Below are positions 48,010 to 59,479 of a stretch of 64,000 nucleotides of DNA, in pieces. The notes under the pieces were generated by a model that was given only the letters and a program-made list of their open reading frames with translations, was not told where the DNA came from and did no database searches. How positions within the stretch are numbered: position 1 is the stretch's first letter; the number at the start of each line of letters is the position of its first letter. This DNA is from Hetaerina americana (Eukaryota > Arthropoda > Insecta > Odonata > Calopterygidae). Both the position numbers and the translations under genes were made by a program. The stretch is taken from positions 6,198,665-6,262,664 of the forward strand of contig JAKTNV010000024.1 in NCBI GenBank assembly GCA_022747635.1. Reading direction: 5' to 3'.

Positions 48010-48290
48010 GCCATTACTTCAAATTTATGGAAAAGCAAAAAAAGAGGTACTGGACATGGTGAGGGAGGAGAAGGCATTGAACCAAGTAGGGTAGTGGCTA
48101 ACAAAGTAGAATAGGAAAAGAACATGCATGTTGAATGGAATTAAGAGAGGCAGAAAGTGTGAATTCAAAGAAATGTTTATGGTAGTGTAGGATGTCAGGT
48201 TGTCTGGTTGAGAGAGGCTTGTAAGTCTGGTGCTGTTGAGTATGTGTCCATCCAAAACTTACTTAAAAAGGTATACACCATATAGTAATA
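48010..48290 (+). mobile_element. LINE C-terminal and 3' UTR fragment, plus strand
   Basis: The frame VLDMVREEKALNQV resembles the 'EVL.MV.EER.LL..I' tail of the 33.6-kb copy. Its 3' end, GTTGAGTATGTGTCCATCCA then CTTACTTAAAAAGGTA, matches the shared family 3' end. Confidence 0.65.
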
Positions 48291-48939
48291 ATTTTAATCT
48301 TTTTGCTCGCAAGGAACCATCATATTCAATGGAGGAAATGGTTTTCTCAAGAGTTAGGTAATTATGAAGAGTGTCAGCAGTATAATAGGATTAGCTTTCG
48401 CATTGAAAGGGACCCAATTACTGAAAGAATGTTTGATGCTACGAAGCATTTTTGAACGTGAATACAATTTCAGGATCGAACTGCACATATTTTAAGCAGG
48501 TTTTTACAGGTTCCAAGTATAATAGAGTCGAGTTTTTTCCCCATTGTAATGTGGTCATGAAAAGGACTTAAGGATAGTCTGCACCATTTCTATCAATCAA
48601 AAGTCATGGATGACAATAAGGCCCACTATAGCCTTACTTGACTGTATGGCTGTGCTTTCCCCACATTCTGATATGCATCTTCATTTATGCCCTTGCTGAT
48701 GTATCAGACAAGGTTTCCACAAAATAATCAATCCTGGATGTGAACTCCAGGAGTGCTCAAATCATCAAATTGACAATTATGATAGGTTTTTGTGATAGGC
48801 AAAAATTCAATATGTGGCCTTAGAATGTAATTTAGGGCAGATATTTCAGTAGCGATTTAACATGAAATCTGAATTTAAATCCAAATGACTCAAGATTGGT
48901 TCCCAAGCCTTTTTGAGTGATACCTTCCTGAGAATCTGC
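48291..48939. other. AT-rich, CpG-poor DNA, no gene seen
   Basis: Nothing recognised. Confidence 0.5.
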
Positions 48940-49060
48940 ATGCAGCAAAGGGAAAGGACCTCCTCCCATCCTACTCTGCATAAATTTGACACACACAAGG
49001 ATTTTGTATGATGTGAACTTTACCATCACCAGTTACATGAAACCTTTGAGTTTATTACTT
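48940..49060 (+). mobile_element. old fragment of the tRNA-derived SINE (copy 5)
   Basis: AGGGAAAGGACCTCCTCCCAT, then TGAACTTTACCATCACC and AAACCTTTGAGTTTATTA, align in order with the distal body of the 35.4-kb copy (GGGAAAGGAACTCCCC, TGAACTCTACCATCACC, AAACCGACTTTCGGGTTGATTA). CpGs at the aligned sites are lost. Confidence 0.55.
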
Positions 49061-52000
49061 TGTGTTTTATCATTAGTAGGCAAATACATTTTGAAGACGA
49101 AAGACAAATAAGTGACCATTCATGGTGAAGTTGATCCAAGATGATATATTAAGATGCACTTGTCTCAAGCTCTTATATACATTGTTAGTCTTTTCTCTTT
49201 TGAGAAATAGCTTTCATGAATCATCTGTAACATTCTTCCACAACATCTATTTTCCTGAAGAGACCCATTTCCTCATTCCTATAGGAAAAACATGAGGCAC
49301 ATTTTCAATGGAGGAAAACTTATTCACTCCTATCCTAGAACATTCCCATATTAACCAAAGGCAGGCTTTAACCTTAACTGTTACATTTCTCATAGTTGAT
49401 TTATCTACCTCAGAAGCTAAAACATGTGCAAGGTTAAACAATATATTTTTGGTTTCCACTTTTAGCATTGATGTGGTGTAAAGATTGATAAGGAATAAAA
49501 CATGCAAACACCCCACTGAAAATTTCTGTCACTTGGTTTATAGCATTAAGCACAAATTTTTAAGTGGATTGAATTTTCTTAACTTCTGATTATTACCATC
49601 AATTTTGCAAACTCAAGAAATGATAGAAAATAACTCCAAAAAATAAATAAAAAGTTTGAAAATCAACAATGAAAACCTTTGGTAATCAATGACATTTCAG
49701 AAATGTCCTGTAACTGCATTCACTTTCATCAATTATCAATGCATATGTATAATTTATACATATTAACCTATGCAAGACAGCAGGGCAAGTAGTTCTCCAA
49801 AAATTGCATTCAGATTAAATTTACTATATAAACTTTATTGGTACATACAAATTTTCTTTTACAAAGCATATCAAAAGATGTTGAACAATAACACAGCCTT
49901 GTAAACAACAGTTTTAAATTTATGGAGTCCACATTGTTACCCTCAAAGTTGAGGGCCTCAGTTGTTTACTGTACTTGATGAAAGGCTAATATAACTTCTT
50001 CATGATTGGCACTATATTATGGGAAGAACAAACTGGAAGACATGACATCCATTGCAAAGATATGCGATTCACTATAGTTTTGTAAAGTAGGCGCATAGGG
50101 AATATGCAAAGCTGGTACTCCTAAAATAGAATTTCCTCACTCTTAAAACAGTTTTCACAAAACAAGAAATTGATTATCACTGGTGCAACATTAAAATATC
50201 CATCAGAAACTCTACTACCTTTCATGAACAAAAATAAAACCTCCTCCTCCATATTTATTTCTTCTTTCCTTCCAATTCCAACTCTTTCTCAGCGTTGTAA
50301 ATCATTCAAAAAAATATTTCTATACCACTCTACCATGAGCATATTCAAAGTCAATTTGAGTTACTCCTTAAAAACGCCTACCTAGTTTTTCACCTGCGTA
50401 TAATGCTGACTTAAAACTCTAGATGGCCTTTAATGAGACAATTCATTGAGCATGCAAAAAGTTCATTGTTTTCCTAATTTGCGCTTTCTACTGAGAGGAG
50501 ATATTAAGGCAAATAAGTGGCAGTATAATAATGTCATTTTATTGGAACTAAAAATAGCAGCCATTGCCACTCATTAAAAATAGCTCTCCCATAAAGGAAA
50601 TAGAAATCACGCTACAAACTTTAACTCAGCGGTAATAATTTGCTGAAATTGCTACTAATTCTAAAGAGATACTAATGGAATGGATTATGAGGAAACGATC
50701 TGGAATGTACTAATTGGTCAAATTTTTCAAAAGATATTAATTCTGACTAGGCAGTATTTTTTTAAGCATAGAGTAGTGGATAGATGAATTGCAAATAGTT
50801 AGCAAGAAAGAGCTTTTGGAAGACAAAAACCCAATGGCCACTAAAACATGTGGCTGGATACCAGCCACATAAATCATTGGGTAGTAATGAAAAATATTAG
50901 AACAAAGAAAATAATCAAATATTTCTCCTAAGTATTCCCTCTTCACTTATCATACGACATTAGGTGCCATTAGACGAACCAGAAGGAATTTTAAATTAAC
51001 ATCAAAGAGGATAAATAATTGGGGGAATACAGCGAATACTTTTTTCTCTTCTCCCTCCTAAACTGATTATATTCTTCACTTAAGGCACTCTCGAAACAAA
51101 GCAAGTTAAAACTGGCATTTTTCTCCAGTCACCACCACCGTTGAAGGCATTTCATAATCCAAGAAAACAAAAAAAAACAACAACCCACAAATTGAAGCAG
51201 TCAAGAGAGAGGGAGAGAGGCAACATACATACCAACATACATATATAGCATGAGCTTCATTGTGTTAGTGCACCAAGTAAAAAAAAAAGAACAACACAGC
51301 AGAACTACATAATACACATAGGTCACTTGGGAAGACAGCAGGGCGAGTCACCCACGCAGCAAGACCAGCTAGTAGGTCCACTCTTTAAAAATGTTAGAAA
51401 GCATGGCTTTTATCACTCTCTCCCTCTCATTCTCTCTCCATTGAAGCTGGATATTAGTAGGCAGGAAGAGTGCAAGGAGAGCCTCAAAATAGATCCTTCA
51501 CATGCAGGCTTCCCTTTCCTTTGTTTCATCTTTCGGTGGTGTGCCATTTGTCTGGAGGAAGAGGACGGTGGGGAGTATGGGGGTGTTCACATTGTTTAGA
51601 TGAAGCACAGTGACAAAGCATTAGACAAGATCTGAGCAGACTCACAATGTGGCCTAAACAACCTTCAAACTGATTCATTTTCCTCCACAGCATTTAGCTT
51701 CTAAAGCCACGGCCCCTTTCAGAGCAATCGCACGTAGGCATGATGAAGTGGTCAGCGGCGTATTTTGTGGCCCAATTTGTTTCGAGTGATCACCAAGTCT
51801 CAAAAGATCAGGCAGAGTACTCTGGTCAGGTCTAGTCTGATTTGGGGCCCAATTCCAGTCGTTTCAAACAGTCAGTCGTTCTGCACCAGTTACATGGATC
51901 ACTACCAATGTGCATTGCATTCTTGTATCTGAAGCAGTTGGTAAGCAGCTCAGGAATTCCTGACAGAAAGAGCAAGAAACTGGGCCCCCGACCAGTTCAT

Positions 52001-52134
52001 TCAGTGTGAACACGCCCCAGATAGAGGGAGGGGAAGTTGGGAGAACTTCTTGCGGGAAGGATCTCGAGAGATGGTGGACCGAACCAAACTAAAAACAAAT
52101 ATCAGGAGGAGATCCATCCGTTTTCCGGCCCCCG
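49061..52134 (-). other. downstream of Innexin3 stop; may contain its 3' UTR
   Basis: No other gene is seen. The part next to the stop codon may be 3' UTR of the minus-strand innexin. AATAAA on the minus strand (TTTATT on the plus) occurs at several places, for example near 50535 and 50250, and none can be chosen from sequence alone. CpG begins to rise between about 51.0 and 51.8 kb. Confidence 0.4.
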
Positions 52135-52746
52135 TTATGTCTCGGTCTCCTTGCCGTACTTCTCCGATCCCATCGGCTTCAGCTCGAGGGTAGATGGCGG
52201 CGAGATGGGCGGAGAGTGGTTGCTCTTGAGCCCCATCTCCTGGCACAGCTCTTCGATCACCTCCCGGTACACCATCACGTTCAGGTTAGAGGACAGGAAG
52301 CGAAGGAGAATGAAGTCGCCGACCGAGATGCGGCTGATAAGCGAGGAGAGACCGGGCGGCGCCCGCGACACCCGCATGGGTGAGGGCGTAAGAGCGGCGT
52401 TACTGCCACTACTGCCGCCTCCACCGCCGCCGCTCCCGTGTCCCATTTGGATGATGTTGACGAACCTGCGGCGGAGGGAGTTGCGGCGGGCCGAGGGGGA
52501 CACGATGATGACCATTGAGTAGATGATGGCGAGCCCAGAGAGGGCGGACAGGACGATCAGCCAGAACCAGAGGAAGATGTAGATCTTCTCGTTGAGGATG
52601 TTGAGAGCGAGGATGCAGAGGGCGTCGTGGTCCTGCAGACTGCCGGAGGGACCGTACTTGCGGAAGGTACACTTGGTGACCCGCGGGAAAATGGCCACCA
52701 TCGGGTCTGCTCTGTCCTCTTGGTCCATACCCGCAAACTGAATTAC
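52135..52746 (-). CDS. Inx3: Innexin3-like gap-junction subunit, last exon (C-terminal 203 residues)
   Basis: Innexins form six- or eight-subunit channels linking neighbouring cells. On the minus strand a TTGTCATTCGCAG acceptor opens a frame of 203 codons ending in TAA. It begins VIQFAGMDQEDRADPM. Residues 17-50 are the second extracellular loop, with both conserved cysteines (KCTF at 26, ALCIL at 44) and GPSGS. TM4 is about 55-80 (EKIYIFLWFWLIVLSALSGL). The tail has ISVGDFILLRFLSSNL and ends PPSTLEL...GKETET, close to the Drosophila Innexin3 tail, which supports Inx3 over Inx2, Inx7 or ogre. Unusual is a Gly/Ser/Pro-rich insertion at residues 102-137. The exon joins the one at 54417 in phase 0. 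Confidence 0.94.
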   Translation of the reverse strand, partial: VIQFAGMDQEDRADPMVAIFPRVTKCTFRKYGPSGSLQDHDALCILALNILNEKIYIFLWFWLIVLSALSGLAIIYSMVIIVSPSARRNSLRRRFVNIIQMGHGSGGGGGGSSGSNAALTPSPMRVSRAPPGLSSLISRISVGDFILLRFLSSNLNVMVYREVIEELCQEMGLKSNHSPPISPPSTLELKPMGSEKYGKETET

Positions 52747-54416
52747 CTGCGAATGACAACAATGCACAGTATTAGTCACTCTAATTGCAGTTTTTAACGC
52801 AATTTTCAGAGGGGAAATGCGAGCCTCACTTGAGAAAATATGGTTGATGGAAACTCACAGTAATGCTTTCAGGTTCCTTCCCTAAATTCATGTTTACGGT
52901 AATTCCAGATAATACTTCACTGATGATAAAACTGAAGAGTTAAAGGGACTTAAGATATTTTGGCTGGAGCATTTAACCATTGAATTCGGGGTTTACACCT
53001 GGATGAAGTCTCCAGACAACCTAATCAAAATATTAGTTTTTCTACGTGTCAAGATTAAATAAGAAGGTGTGAGAGAAACTGAAACTCTATGAAACAAAAG
53101 CAATCATGGATTAATCTTATGTAGGGTTTTCGAATTACGAGGTGTGTTTAATCGCCTTCATGACATAGTCTGTTACTCTTCCACGTTTATTTTGGGGAAC
53201 AAAGCGGTGGGCATTATTTGCGCAATTAGCCATAAGGACTTATTCGGAGAAAGCGAAGGATTAAGTGATTGAGGAAGGAGGGCAAAGTAAAACGGGGCAT
53301 CCCCATATTTCTCTCTAAGAAAACCGCAATGGTATAACCAATTCGGAACTTCCGGCCAGGATAGAAAAGGCCATTGCGCTTGAACACCACCAATTATTAT
53401 TTTTATCGTGCAAATTTTGTTTCTAAGAATTTATTCATCAATGTTTTTCCAAGGTAAATAGCCCTCAGAGATTGTAACGATTCACTCGGATATGCACTAA
53501 TAAATTCGGAAAATACCGCGGACAAGCAGATTTATGCATAATAATTTGTATTTTAGTTTTTCTTGTCTTACCAAAAGGACTTATTATCTATCTGCCAGTG
53601 TTGTCCGCTCTTTGCTCAAGCTCTGGTATTTTATTTATTTAATTAATTATCATTATCCGAATAATGCTAATCAGGCTGCCGAAAATTGAGTGTCATCACT
53701 AACGTGTAAATAAATGAAGCAGAATGAAATCACCAGAAAAAAAGAGGAAAGATAGAGAATTATAAAGCAAGTCAATCAACCCGTGGCTGCTTGCTGTGAC
53801 TGTGTCATCCTTCCAATAGCTTTAAGGGTGAATTATTATGTGGATTCATCGAGTATCTCATTCGATTTATATATTATCCAAATAATAAAAAAATAAGATT
53901 TCTACTTCAGAGATTTGAAGGGAAGGCACCTTGCTGCAATTATGCACTTTTCCTTACATAGGCCATCTCTCAGGCTATAGCATGGGGATATTCAATTTTG
54001 TTGCAGTAAAATGATTCACAACCATGATAAATTTTGGTATTATGTCTTAGGCAATTCATAGAAGTTGGCTCTGGGCGCTTTTTTTAACCTATTTCCTTGG
54101 TTAAAATTGCCACAAAATTTCCAAACGGCCGGTTTTAAAAAGATGTCACTCGGCCCAATTGCCTCCAAAAGCAATGCTTTCTAACAATCAGGCCGTTTCC
54201 AACAAAAATCCTTATGACTCCAGAGCCTATGTTTAATTTCCCGTAAACCCATAGCCGCGTCTCGTCTCGTCCCCACTTTCCTTCCGAAAGGGTGTGGCAT
54301 CATTCGAGCATCTGACCCCAAATTTTAGGGAGGGACTTGATCAGCTGGATTAGGAAACCACGGCGCGCAAAGGCGGCCTTTTGAGCTCGCTGAGGGATTC
54401 AGACTCGGGCACTCAC
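52747..54416 (-). other. Innexin3 intron
   Basis: 1,670 bp with a GTGAGT donor and a CGCAG acceptor on the minus strand. No internal gene or recognised repeat is seen. Confidence 0.88.
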
Positions 54417-54701
54417 GTCAGTTCCGTAGGTGAGAAAGACACCGCCGAGGAACGTGTCGACGAAAAAGAGGTTCCCGATCACATTGGCCAGGTTGAGCAA
54501 CTCGCAGAAGAAGTATGCCGCGGCGTACGCTTGGTGCTGGTGCATGGATTCCACCACGTACTGCACAAGTCTGCTCTGCCTCGAACGCCGATCCTTTTTG
54601 GAAGAGCCGAGCACGGAGCCACGGATCCCCTCGGTCAGTGCCCTCACCTTCCCCTCCTCCCAGTTCTTCCACAGCCAGTGCGGGGTGTAGAAGAGGATGC
54701 C
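54417..54701 (-). CDS. Inx3: Innexin3-like gap-junction subunit, middle exon (95 residues)
   Basis: On the minus strand a C-rich acceptor ending GACGCACAG precedes GILFYTPHWLWKNWEEGKVR, which is the end of TM2 (GL.FY.PHW.WK is a strong innexin signature). The cytoplasmic loop follows, then TM3 at about residues 58-80 (AYFFCELLNLANVIGN) and FLGGVFLTYGTD. The donor GTGAGT follows the Asp codon. Joined to the next exon it gives TYGTDVIQFAGMDQ, which matches Drosophila TYGTDVLKF.NMDQ. TM1, the first extracellular loop and the YYQWV motif would be encoded by upstream exons, not found here. Confidence 0.94.
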
Positions 54702-55499
54702 CTGTGCGTCCGGGGGGGGACGGAAGGAAGGGAAAGAGAGAGTTCTGTTAAAACAAAGCACACACACACACTAGAGAGAAAGAAGCATGGAAAGGCCAAT
54801 GGCGCTCGTTAAGACCCCGCGTGTACCTTTTTTTGTACTACGAGAAGGAACAAATGGGTGCGGGATCCCTCTTTGCACTTGCCTACGTTCTTGCTGCTTG
54901 ACGGGCCATCAGCCGGGTAGGAGGACATGAGAATTGAATGTGTGATCCGAAGCGAACTGAGGCACTGGGATTTTATCAAGAGGTTCACAAAGGAGGTCAC
55001 AAACATAAGAAGCATGCTCCTCCCATTCTTATGAAAAACACATTCAACACTACAATTCAACAACATAGGCTATAAAATATCGTCATAAGGTTGAGTGCAT
55101 TCACACGGGCACAATTTTATATGATCTGGTGATTGTTTTACTTGCTGCGTACACAGCGTGTACACACTCCCATATTGCTTCAAAATAATGATTTTCCCCC
55201 TTATTTGGTTGATAAAAATGAGATGGTTGAATTAAATTAATTATTCCCCGAAGTCATTAAGAAAAACTTAGCATCCTTAGATCACAAATATAGAAAATTG
55301 GAATTGGAGAATGATGATAAAAAAAACAAGACGTCATAGTAAAATTAAAATTTTAGACATTCGGTGTTTTGATTTCTTCGGAGAATTTTTCGCATGACCG
55401 GTGACCATATTGAGCGGACTTCAAACACACTCGATCCTTTTTTTCATTATTTCTGATTCTTATATCGTATATTTTTCTTCCGATTAATGGTCGTGGGAC
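54702..55499. other. upstream Innexin3 intron, no exon found
   Basis: No frame with the innexin N-terminal half (TM1, first loop, YYQWV) is present on the minus strand. A short (AC)n run lies at 54759-54771. The 85-codon minus-strand frame at 54809-55066 is not innexin-like. Confidence 0.5.
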
Positions 55500-56220
55500 G
55501 TGCCAAACCTATTCATTGCCAGAGGAAGAGACAAAGAATCGTAGCTGCACTAGATAGCGACCTCGTGGAATCGACGCAGAGCTAGCCATTTTCAGTGGAA
55601 GGCACGTCGTCGGGAGGGCAGCGACCGGATCGTCGCGACGTCTATGCGACTCGCGAACGAAATGATCATCGTCGGACGTCGGGGACTGAGCTCGGCAGCC
55701 CCTCCCGGCCGCGATTCCACGGCGGGCAAATTCGAATTTCCGTGCGCCGCCCTCCCTCAACACCTGCGCCCTGCATACCAAAACGAGTCGCCTCCCCCTT
55801 CTCCTTATCCCTCTTCCACAGACTCGCCCCCGCCCCACTGACCACCACCGTCCATCGCCTTTCCTCTCCCAAATGCGCCCGGGTGGTGCTGGTGCCTGTG
55901 GGACCGCGTGGGCGTCCAGATGATGATCTCTCCCTCCTTTTCCTTCCCCATCCGTCCATCCCTCCCCCACTTCGTCAGACCCCCGAATCGCCCCTCCCCA
56001 ACACCATTCCAGACGGCGTCCTTGCTGGGGCACCAGCGAGAGGGAGAGAAGCGGAATTCTGCCGGTCATCGCGGTCCGATTCCCAGCACTTTTCCTCCCT
56101 TCGCGCGCCGTCTGGAAATAACCTCCCTTGCGGTTCCTCGCATGTTTCCACGCTTTCGTTGCGAGCGTTGACGTCCGCAACACGATTGGGCGAAAGGAAT
56201 GTTTTCAGTGGAAGGTGAAG
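55500..56220. promoter_or_regulatory. CpG-rich island upstream of the visible Innexin3 exons
   Basis: Dense CpG for about 700 bp, with pyrimidine-rich plus strand in the centre. Frames of 207 codons (+) and 224 codons (-) overlap completely and are Pro/Arg/Ser-rich, so neither is credited. Lying upstream of Innexin3 on its own strand, it could be an alternative promoter of that gene. Confidence 0.3.
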
Positions 56221-58100
56221 TCAGTCGGTGTGTTTAAACCTTCCACCAGTTTCATCCTCTCACACAACGGCCTCTTGTTAAATCGTTTATTTTTCAACTG
56301 CAGCCATTGAAGACGAGCCACTGGACATCAAAATGCTTCACATCTTCTTAATGGCTATGGCCGTAATTATCTTCCTCTGACGTGACTTTGGCGATCGGAA
56401 ACATGATCGAAAATTGATCGAAGTTAACATAAATATGAAACGTGACTATGGAGAAAGCTGTTCGTTTATTTCGCTCGTAGTTGCTAAAAATCGCTTCCGA
56501 TAGGATCTATCTCTCGGCAAAATTCCCCTGTTCCCAGAACTACTCATGGGAAGAATATTGCCGTGAATTAAGTCAAACGAAGAGTATTTATGGTAACTAT
56601 CACTACATACGAGAATAAGCTCAGGTGTGTAAGGAACAAACTGGATGGGTTCGGGCAATTAATATTGCGGAGATGATAATAAGTCGGTCCAAAATTGCAG
56701 GTATTATAGTTACGAGGGAAAGAATGATATTATTGGGATAGGAAAGAGCCAGTGCACGAGCGTGTAACTCATGTTTTCTTCTATATGGGGCTCTTAAATA
56801 TGTCACCTGATATTTTTCAACAGAATTACTATGAATATTGTGGTACAGAGTGTTAAAATTCGTCAAATTCTCCATCATCTTTGCTACCGAGAGGAATTTC
56901 GCAAACTCGTCTGACAAGATGAATCGTTGCGCAATGGATGTGCGATTCGGCAACGCTGCCTCGCTGCTGCGCGAGGGAATAACGTGTACCCGTTCGTAAA
57001 AGATCTTGATGGACTCGAACTGTGTCTTGAACCCGGGTAACAAAGATAGACGTGCGTTGAATAAATGTGACGACGACATAAAATGAAATTCCGTTTTTAT
57101 GGTAGAGGACGTGAGATAATCCCAACTCCATCGAAAAGTGTCTTCACATTTCACTTTAAATTCTATATTGTCTCAGTCTTTACTTATTGAGATGCATCAT
57201 AAAATTCATCAATGCCACTCATTTTTCAAGTTCGTCCGTCTTATCTCTTGGGATGCATCAGGAGAAGAACTTTCAGTGAGCACGTCTCCAGCTATCCCAT
57301 TGAAAGAAGACAATGGTGGGTAATTGCCATGAAGTGGAAGCTTGTAAACCATTTTTCCTGGCGAAACGGTGATCTCACATGCAGAGAGTTAATGGCTGTA
57401 ATCAACGACACATTAGATATTTTAGCTTAGACTTCATTCGTTAACTCTCGTAATTCCTCCGTACTTCGGGTACGCAGCAAGTGAAGCTATTAACATCGGT
57501 TGATGACGCTGAGTTTCATTAGCCTATGATGCTCAAGCCAACATCCGTGAAGCAGACAAATTCTATCGAAAGGATGGGTTCAATCGAGTTAAAATTTCAG
57601 GCCCCCTATCTAGATGTGACCTCACTGGATAATCATAAAATAAGACAGGACAGCTCAGTCCGCTTCGCATTCGATTGCTTTGATCGCATTTCAATATTCC
57701 GAAGATGAGACTAACACAGCTATAAATAAATACAATAGACGGACAAAACATCAGTGTGGTTACCGTTACGATAATACAGTATTCTCACTTGGACCAACCA
57801 ACTAGTTATCTCAGCTTGCATAACTTGTGTACTGCCATAAGGAAAAATAAGGGCCTTCCTAGTGTGATCGAGTTTAAAAGAGGAACGGGAAAATGTGAAA
57901 ATACACTGACACCACAATGGAAATTATTTCATACACTATGTGTAACAAACACTTCAACGGAGGGGACGCTAATGAAGTTGCAAAATAAGGAGGTCCAGGG
58001 GAGGGAGATAATTCTGCAAAAATGACCAGACGTCATGTGACATGATTCACGAAAGAACACTTGCATTTGTCATGGCGTCCGACTTACACATCAGGGTAAT
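56221..58100. other. no gene recognised
   Basis: The longest frame (56621-57154, minus, 177 codons) has no domain, signal or family resemblance I recognise and overlaps another minus-strand frame; I do not call it a gene. Confidence 0.45.
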
Positions 58101-58490
58101 GGGATTCTTTTTAAACGGTGGCACACCGCGAGATTGCAAGACCGGGTATATCAACCGATTCCGGGAAGGAAGTATTTGCGAGCCTTTTGGGGAGTGGGGA
58201 GCATCCCTGCGAATGAGTGCAGTGACCTAAAAATAAAGGGAATGAAACCACGGGGCGCGAGTCCACGGGAGAATCCGGGAAAGGCACCCCGACGGCCTCG
58301 AGCGCAGCCGCTTCGCGTGATGGGTCGCCTGCGCTTTTAATGCCATGCGCCGTGGGTGGAGATTGCAACGAGCGAATTGCTGGCATTACGGGAAAATGGG
58401 TCGTCCCCAACGGACACCCGCGGCTCCTCCGGTATCCCATCGCTCGGTAGGGTGAGGTGGGGGAGGGAGAGAGAGAGAGGCATGGATCGT
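58101..58490. promoter_or_regulatory. CpG-rich patch ending in a GA-repeat tract
   Basis: CpG-dense from about 58120, ending in GGGAGGGAGAGAGAGAGAGG at about 58461-58480. GA tracts of this kind are bound by GAGA factor in insects; no promoter motif was found. Confidence 0.25.
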
Positions 58491-59230
58491 AAAAACGAAA
58501 CTAGGGCATTATACGACTTTATATCGTCAGATGAAGGGTTTTCATCCGCACGCATACCCACCGTTGCAACACCTTTAATGACAACGTTTCGGAATTCCTG
58601 AAGGATGTATTCCGTAGGTGAAGAACATTCAGTGTTTCTTTCAGTTCCCGATGTAAACGAGGCTCGTAGCTGGCGACGATGCAATAACATAAAACAGTTG
58701 AGCGCCTGAATCGTGCAACTTGCACGACTTGGATTTCGTCGCATTCAGTTAAGTAAGTCGCCTTCCAATGAAACTTAGGTTGTGTAAAATAACAACGATG
58801 GAAATTTGGTTTGGTTCATAGCGTTCCTTTTGTGAGTCTTTGGATTAAAAATGCAAATATTCTTTCGCAGATGCTGTGAATGTGCGTTCATTAAACAAAT
58901 AAAAAAATACGAAGCAATCGATGGGCATTTATTGATATTTGTGCTCATTTTAATGCGAATCTCAACATTTTATCCATGCACAACTTTTTCATAATCTATC
59001 GTCTACTTGCTCTCAAGCTTTTCTGGGAGTCCAATAGCTTGTGAGCTCCAGTTGAAAAAGTGATGTGAGCCGTATTTAGAGGTGTCCATCAACTATATCC
59101 CACACAACCGAGTCCTTTTCAACGTATAGTCTTCAAGGAGTAAAAAAATTAACCTCTCCTATATTGCGTATTCGAACTAAGTAATGGGTATGATTTCAAT
59201 TGAGGATTTTCATTTACGCAAAGTTTTTAC
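58491..59230. other. no gene recognised; possible retroelement trace
   Basis: On the minus strand, CATCCTTCAGGAATTCCGAA followed by ACGTTGTC at about 58578-58605 resembles Penelope-like terminal signatures, but nothing else supports an element. Confidence 0.35.
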
Positions 59231-59429
59231 CTTTAAAAAGCATTTCAATACACTTTCGTGCCATCTTATTTGATGCGTTTCTGTTCGTCTGGACCACTTC
59301 GAGTGCATCGCGAACTTGTCTCCGGCTTGCTGATGTAGCTTTGTGTATTCCTATTGGCTGCAGGTTGCCATCAGCGAAACTGGTTTTCCTTCTGGGAAGA
59401 TGCAATTTTATTTCCACCATATCCTTCCG
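59231..59429 (-). CDS. unassigned exon-like open frame
   Basis: On the minus strand, TTCCTTATTCCTCAG leads into 66 codons reading RKDMVEIKLHLPRRKTSFAD, then GNLQPIGIHKATSASRRQVR, DALEVVQTNRNASNKMARKC and IEMLFK, followed by a GTAAAA donor. The amino-acid composition is balanced and protein-like, with amphipathic helices in the second half, and differs from the low-complexity frames nearby. The frame is open upstream of the acceptor too (to 59477). It is not part of an innexin. I do not recognise the family; it could be an internal exon of an unlisted minus-strand gene, an exapted element, or chance. Confidence 0.3.
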
Positions 59430-59479
59430 CTGAGGAATAAGGAATTTGACGTCGGGGATTCCCTGGATAAACTTCACTA

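Larger units (their letters stand above)
37800..51200. other. CpG-depleted domain
   Basis: CpG is scarce across this interval: my hand count for 39421-41520 was about 16 CpG in 2.1 kb, against 33 in 720 bp at 22021-22740. The left boundary coincides with the clustered DOCK exons and the right boundary with the downstream side of the Innexin3 stop codon. The pattern is what long-term germline cytosine methylation of a gene body leaves behind. Confidence 0.75.

Noticed and set aside
55509..56218. Overlapping open frames of 207 (+) and 224 (-) codons
   Set aside because: Both sit on a CpG-rich island where stop codons are rare, overlap fully on opposite strands, and have Pro/Arg/Ser-rich translations with no domain.
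56621..57154. 177-codon minus-strand frame
   Set aside because: No family resemblance, and an overlapping minus-strand frame is also open; could be chance in this window.
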